Origin: Areca catechu
Lineage: Eukaryota > Streptophyta > Magnoliopsida > Arecales > Arecaceae
Direction of reading: 5' to 3'
Assembly (NCBI GenBank): GCA_021397845.1
Contig: CM038053.1
Location: forward strand, 105,812,026 to 105,876,025
Length of the DNA: 64,000 nucleotides
In this document: positions 58,350-64,000 of the stretch, piece by piece
Numbering within the stretch: position 1 is the stretch's first letter
Layout of the letters: each line of letters opens with the position of its first letter
Notes under the pieces: generated by a model
Database searches by the model: none
What the model was told of the DNA's origin: nothing
Seen by the model: only the letters and a program-made list of their open reading frames with translations
Translations under genes and position numbers: made by a program

Positions 58350-60927
58350 TGATGGGAATTCTCTCACGGTGCCGGGGATCATGCATCATGCAGAATTGAC
58401 TTTCAAAATAAAATTTCATAGCATAATACCCTAACATGTATAACATGTATAGAAAACCCTAATTTCCAGGAACCCCTTGGGCAATTACAACAAATGAATC
58501 ATCAAATAAAGTCATGAAAAATACCTGGATCACTGAAATCCAACTATTTTCACAAAGCTCACAAGTGCAAGCCCTCCAACAGTGATCCACACAAAACTCG
58601 GACCAAGGAAGAACTCCTTCTTCAAGTTGCTTGGAGAAGTGGAACTCTTTCGACAGCCTTTGGTCTATTGACCACTGTAGGACACCCTGTCCTACTGAAA
58701 GGTACTTAAGACACTGTCCTAAACCACTATAGGATCTAGGACTACCCTTCTCTAGGACCCTATAGGCTTATGTCCTAAAACCAAGCCTTGTCCAAGTGTA
58801 GAAGAACTTGTCTTAACAAGACAAGTCTTGTCCTAAAACAAGGAGGGAGGGAGAAAGTGGAAGAACACTTTGACTCTTAGGAAAATAAAACACTCTGACT
58901 CTCAGAAGATAGAAGTCAGTATTTCTCATTTCACCGTACCTCTATTTATGATCTCACATGGGGCAACATATCTGATAAGACTCTTCGGGAATGGAGAGTC
59001 ATATCTGTGTTCTTTCACTTACCAGATTAATCCCCATCGTGCCATGTGTCAAATACTAGTTTTTGAGATAGGGAGATGCCCTTCTAATCTGAAGTAATGC
59101 GAGGCTTGAAGAGTTTCAGAGGCAGAAGGACTCCGCCCTCTATTGTGCGCGCGCATATGAAGAGGCACGACTCCTCATGTGCGCGCCACCTTTCACATCT
59201 CTTCAAGCCATCCCTTTAAACTTTAAACCAGCTATTAGACTTCTTAAAACCTTGGAGATAAAATGAAGAGATGCCTTCTTTATGAAACTCTTAGAGTCTC
59301 ATCTACAGAAGGACTCTTAGCCCTTCTGTGTGCCACTTATTCTCCCAGGTGCGCCAAAGGGCGCCAATAGTCTTTCCCTTTCCATTTAGTCCGCCCAAAG
59401 CATCAAATTGAATTGTCAAACATATGAAATATGGGTGTCATTGGAAAGGGCATCAAATAAGCTTTCTAACCATATCTTTTATTTTCAGATCAGAGATCTA
59501 TAAGCCCTTCTGTGCCCTTTTGAAGTTAAGGTATCATTTAGGTACCAAGAGTCCCATGCCATTGGGACTCTTCATATATGGTGCCTAAAATGCCCTTAAG
59601 TCCAAATTAAAATCAGATTAAGCTCTGATTTGGCTAGTCCCACTTAGGACTCAACCTAATTTAGGTTTTCCATAATTAGTTTAACCCAATTAGCAAGCAA
59701 CCAGATCCAATCCAATTGGGTAGGAATTAGGTTAGCCTATATATGCTAGTATGCAAGCTGGCTAACCAATTAGGATCCTATGACCCTAATTAAATCATGA
59801 ATGACTTTCTTGGCCAAGTCTCTATTATGTGTGACCCATTGGGTTCCATATCTAGCCAGCAGTAGGTTTAGGTTTGAGCCGATTCGATCCAATCGAACCC
59901 GATTGACCTAAGTAGGTCAAATTGGCTCACCTAATTGTCTAATTCGAATCACATGTCGAATTAACTCATGAAACTAAACCAATTAGTTCATGAAAACCTA
60001 CAAGACAAGATTGACATCTAGCAATGTGTCATGCCTACCTGGAAGATGAGGAATTTGATGAAAAATACTAAAATATCTTTCAGTAGTAAGTTACCGTGCA
60101 ATTCAATCTTTCGATCTCCCATTATCTCGATTAAGTGATAGGTATGGATAGATGTCAAACCTTAACACTTCATCATATCAAATCTCAGCTCGATCATGAG
60201 GACTCAGCTGATGACTGATTAGATTCCACTAACCTCATCCTACTTTGATCAAAGGTTCCTTGAGTCACTCATCGAAAAGATTGCATGGGATAACAATTCC
60301 TCTTACTAGGAATGATCGATTCCTTGTTGGTGCACTCACATCCTTCTTACACCTTCCACCATACCCAGAACATCCCATATATGTTGCAATGGCATGAATG
60401 AGTATGAACCAAAGTATGGCTTAGTGTGCACAAGGAACCATGGTGACCTCAGGTCTAAAGATCACATGCACAACTTCTACTCTGGTATCTATCTTTTGAT
60501 AAGTAGTAAAACTTTCATAAGATAATCCCGGTGTGGATCAGTCTAGTGTACTCATACCCTGATGAGCACCCTTATCCTAGTATTAGTGTCTCTACAAAAG
60601 TGGTTGTGAGATCAACCACCCTCATCAATTAAGCATACATAGGATAAGCTAGTCTTTCCGGATACATCGATCCCCGAATTGATGGTCCAACGACTAGGAA
60701 TATTCTAGATTAGGGTTTATAAGAAATTAGGTCTCACTGTTATGAATTCCATCATAACCCTAATTCCATTGCCCTACTCTATGGGGTTCATCATAATCAA
60801 TAAAAACATGACACAGCAATATATGATGAATCAAATGCCTTTATTAATATGAAAGTATGTCATACATGAGCTGGAAGTTTACAAAAAGGCCCTCATAATG
60901 ATTGGCTCTTAGGGCAGTTCTCTATCA
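58350..60927 (-). repeat. Cop-F 5' LTR (2578 bases)
   Basis: Uninterrupted partner of 47209-53301. Plus-strand ends TGATGGGAATTCTC and TTCTCTATCA. It shows the empty site for Pack-G at about 60489-60495 (ATCTATCTTTTGAT). Confidence 0.9.
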
Positions 60928-61460
60928 AGTGCATGGCCAAGTCTGCCATCTACCTAATAGCTACAACATTTGAATATTTGATGATCCAGTCAATAATAGT
61001 TGTTATGGCATGAACCATGGCGGAAATGACCCTAACAAACTTTGGTATTATAACAAAAAAGATTTCTTTAATCCAGGTACCATGGGATAAAATTTTACCA
61101 CCTTAGCCAAGTTTGTTACACCTATTAGAGATTGACACCCTGATAACAACACTCTGTTACTCCATGTAATTATATAAATAGGTAAGAGAGACCTCTGGCC
61201 CAGGTATGTTTTGAATGTCCCCACATGATTACTGATATAGCACCAAACCATCATAGGCTCTTAGCTCCAGCTACTTTAGCCTCTTGTTATCCTATACTGA
61301 CTTAAACATCAGAGTGTCACCATCAATAACCTCAGTCTATTAACTTTTTTGCCGGACATCAAAGAATAGAGGTCTAGACTAGATATTCACCCTTCTAGAG
61401 GAACCCAGAGCATCCTCATCTATCGCCGGAGCTTAGTGATGGGCAACTTGATGGTAATAG

Positions 61461-61479
61461 ATTGGTGCACTAGGTAGGG
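61461..61479 (+). promoter_or_regulatory. Degenerate primer-binding site of Tat-H
   Basis: ATTGGTGCACTAGGTAGGG resembles the TTGGCGCCGTCTGTGGGG-type sequence that follows 5' LTRs of Tat elements, after several CpG-type changes. It is placed about 330 bases upstream of the first gag homology. Confidence 0.45.
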
Positions 61480-61789
61480 GGGCCCATAATCACAAGCAAG
61501 CAATAGCTACATGATAGATATTCATTCACCAGAGCTCGAAGCGATGGTGGTGATGCACACTTAAGATGCTTCCATTAATCATATAGGAAATCCTTCATGC
61601 CATGATGATCGGTGTAGTTAGGAGGTAAAGCCACCCACCCACTACCTCCACTGCCATTGACCTAATAGGACCAGCTAGCTATCCTCACTTGATAGGTTGA
61701 AATGCTAGTAATAATGGTCCAAGAGCTATAGCATCAGCAATGGTCCATGGCCACACAACAATAGCCAAGGACCCCAACCATCCCTATCG

Positions 61790-63140
61790 GTGTTTCTCAT
61801 GCCAGCCACCAATCTCCTCGAGGGAGGTCCTTCCATCGACAGACCCCCTTCGCTGATGATCACCTTCACCCCATCAAACTATCCATTGGGTCTCCCATGG
61901 GAGATCCTAGCATTACGCTACCCGTTTGATATAGTCTCTTACACCATGCAGAGTTGGCCCCTCTCAGCAAGAGCGATGATCAAGGAAAGAGTCCAAGCAA
62001 GAGCATCCCCGGTCTTCACCCACCTTGATCCTAGAATCTTCCAAGGGGCCCACTAATGAGGTGATCTGATGTCTGGCCAATCAGCACCTTAATGAATATG
62101 ATCACAAATTGGCCAATCTTAGTCTCTAGTTTGCTAACTTCCAAGGTAGGAACCAGGAGCTAGTATATTACAAAGTCTGTCCTCTTCTTTCTCACCAAGT
62201 TTTGGATGAACTAATTCCTAGTTGATTCAAAATACCCTAGCTAGATCTATATGATAGTACCATGGATCCACTAGATCATCTCGAAAGCTACAAGGCTCTT
62301 ATGCAAGTTCAGGGTACCTTCGATGCCCTCCTCAGTATTGCCTTCCTAGCTACACTCCATAAGGCATCCCGAGCCGGGTATTCTCGACTCGAGCCAAAGA
62401 GCATCAACTCCTTCAATTAGCTAGAGAAGAAGTTCATAACATACTTCGATGCTTGCCAAAAGATGCCATGAAAGGTTGATAACATCTTCTTTATCAGCCA
62501 GTAGGATGGAGAATCGCTTAGAGATTAATGGCCTGAATCAAATTGATTGCATTAGAAGTATATCACCTGGATGATTTGATGGCTATAATGGCCATGAAAA
62601 GGGGGCTCTATACCTCTCGCTTCACCTACTCTCTAGATAAGAAGCATCCCAAGTCCTACTTAGAGTTGCTAACCTGTATGCAAAAGTATATCTACATGGA
62701 AGAGGGAGACCAGACCTACAACAAATTAGATGGAAAGCCCTAGAAGAAGCAAGCCCGTAGAGAACCAAGTGAAGCCTAGGTGGGGAAGCTAGATTTGCCC
62801 AGCCAATAGACACCAAGTCAAAAGTCTTTGTCAGCAAGAATGATAAGTATACTCCCCTTCTTGCCTCCATAGCTAAGATCCTGATAGAAATAGAGGGCGA
62901 GCAATACCTTCGTAGGTCTCCTATAATGAAATCATCATCAGCTAATCGAGACAATAGCAAGTACTGATAGTTCCATCATGATTATGGCCACGACACCAAG
63001 CAATGCCACCATCTAAAGGATCTCATCTGACATGGCTATCTTGAGAAGTACATATACGGAGGAGCCCAAACTAACGCCCAAAGTTTTGGCCAATAATAGA
63101 TCTAGGCCGAGGTTGACAATGCTCTGACTGAAAGGCCTAT
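61790..63140 (+). pseudogene. Tat-H gag remnant
   Basis: Blocks in different frames: GTFDALLSIAFLATLHKASRAGYS (about 62305-62385), DGESLRD (about 62508-62528), YHLDDLMAIMAMKRGLYTSRF (62560-62620), SLDKKHPKSYLELL (62628-62670), then a C-terminal HDYGHDTKQCHHLKDLI (about 62970-63025). This order is characteristic of Tat-type Gag. The N-terminal frame (61790-62056) is Pro-rich and less certain. At least ten stops. Confidence 0.75.
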
Positions 63141-63485
63141 CGGCATAATTTCTTGTGGAGCAGGGCCAGTATCAAAGAGATTAAGAGGGAGGAGAGAGTT
63201 GAAACTATAATTTTCTTTTCTAATAAGGATCTTGTTTGGATTCATAATCCCAATAATGATGCTGTCATCGTAGACATGATGATAGCAAAACATCCTATAA
63301 AAAAAATTATGATTGATAGTAGAAGCTTGACGGATATCCTTTTTTATAATACTTTTGTTTGTATGGATCTACCTATGATTCATCCCAAGCCTATCTCTAT
63401 ACCCCTAGTTAGCTTCATGGGGGACTCGGTTGGAGTCAAAGGGGAGATTACACTACTAGTCATGGCTGGTACCCTGCCTAGATAA
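63141..63485 (+). pseudogene. Tat-H protease remnant (retropepsin-like)
   Basis: Open frame 63153-63485. NNDAVIVDMMIAKHPIKKIM is followed by IDSRSLTDILF, where the active Asp-Ser-Gly is now Asp-Ser-Arg, then VSFMGDSVGVKGEITLLV and AGTLPR. These match the Tat-type aspartic protease; the changed Gly suggests inactivity. The frame ends with TAA at 63483-63485. Confidence 0.8.
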
Positions 63486-64000
63486 AGTGCTATTCCTATA
63501 ATTTTTACAATTATCTATTTGCCCTCAACATATAATGCCATCCTTAAATACCCTAGGTTGAATCTCTTGGATGCTATTATCTCAACCAAGCACCTTCTCG
63601 TCTACTTTCCAACTATAAATGGAGTTAATGAGATGTGTGGAGACAAGCTACTTGCCAGATAGTGCTACCAGATGGCACCGAGGATGCAAAGGGCCGATAA
63701 AGTACCATACACGAAACAACTAAACCAAAGGAAACCAAGAAAGAAGGGAGAAGTAGCTACGCAGCTACTCTCTTTCCCACTGAGAGAGGATCTAATGAAT
63801 TCAGTCAAGTCAGTGCCCTACTGTTGGAGAAGGAAAGAAGTCGGCTACTTGATTTTCAATGGGTTAATTCTGACATTTTTGCCTAGTCGATGTCAAACAT
63901 GCTAAGGATCCCCCCGGATGTAATCAAACGTAAGTTGAATATTGATCCAGGATTTAGATCAATCTAGCAAAAGAAAAGAAATTTTGCTCTAGAAAGGCAA
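63486..64000 (+). pseudogene. Tat-H pol, protease-RT linker and start of RT
   Basis: Weak linker homology. Near 63905-64000 the plus strand reads IPPDVIKRKLNIDPGF and QKKRNFALERQ, which corresponds to the conserved entry to the Tat-type RT (P.V..HKLNVDP...QKRR.FA.ER). The element continues past the window. Confidence 0.7.

Larger units (their letters stand above)
47209..60927 (-). mobile_element. Cop-F: Ty1/copia element, host of Pack-G
   Basis: Minus strand. LTRs 47209-53301 (containing Pack-G) and 58350-60927; primer site 58337-58348; leader 57225-58349; gag; pol. Flanks GGTGC (47204-47208) and AGTGC (60928-60932) match at four of five bases. Related to Cop-1/Cop-2 in coding sequence but with a different LTR. 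Confidence 0.9.
60933..64000 (+). mobile_element. Tat-H: decayed Tat-type Ty3/gypsy element, runs off the right edge
   Basis: Plus strand: possible LTR end before 61460, degenerate primer site at about 61461-61479, leader, gag, protease and the start of the RT region at the window end. Riddled with stops. The interval 60933-61460 has no gene; together with 46339-47208 it may be the old 5' LTR. Confidence 0.75.

Overview
This is plant nuclear DNA, and every stretch I can identify is retrotransposon. I see no host gene, rRNA, tRNA or CRISPR array. The element families (Ty1/copia with tRNA-iMet primer sites, Sirevirus-type copia, chromodomain Ty3/gypsy, Tat-type Ty3/gypsy) and the AT-rich background fit a large monocot genome. 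A palm is my best guess, but that rests on general familiarity and not on a diagnostic gene.

The window can be read as two nests of elements inserted into one another. I use working names. Nest 1 (1-46338): the oldest layer is Cop-2 (minus strand; 5' LTR 43891-46338, leader, start of gag). Cop-1 (plus strand, 3553-41950) ends inside the Cop-2 gag. Tat-1, a GC-rich gypsy element (1-3552), cuts the Cop-1 leader. Sire-A (minus strand, 10437-40989, target-site duplication TTTTG) sits in the 3' LTR of Cop-1. Sire-A was in turn hit three times: by Chr-D (19953-26200, TTTTA) in gag, by solo LTR Sire-C (26654-28261, GTTGG) in its 5' LTR, and by Sire-B (29651-40980, GGGTC) four bases from the end of the same LTR. 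The base-exact duplications fix the order of events.

Nest 2 (46339-64000): Cop-F (minus strand, 47209-60927, GGTGC/AGTGC) interrupts the start of Tat-H, a badly decayed Tat-type gypsy element whose gag, protease and RT entry run off the right edge. Pack-G (49395-52863, TATCT/CATCT), a non-autonomous LTR element, sits in the 3' LTR of Cop-F and carries a fragment of a host bHLH transcription-factor gene.

All gag/pol genes here are broken by stops or frameshifts. Two long reading frames remain open: a spliced antisense gene in Tat-1 (50-1511) and a 605-residue frame in Chr-D (22049-23866). The observations I rate highest are: four leader hairpins in Cop-F with an identical 20-base loop but different, self-complementary stems; clusters of a GCCGAC motif (the CRT/DRE core) just upstream of the TATA box in all Sire LTRs; an extra gene with a plant-transposon-protein domain in the env-like position of the Sire elements; and the captured bHLH fragment in Pack-G.
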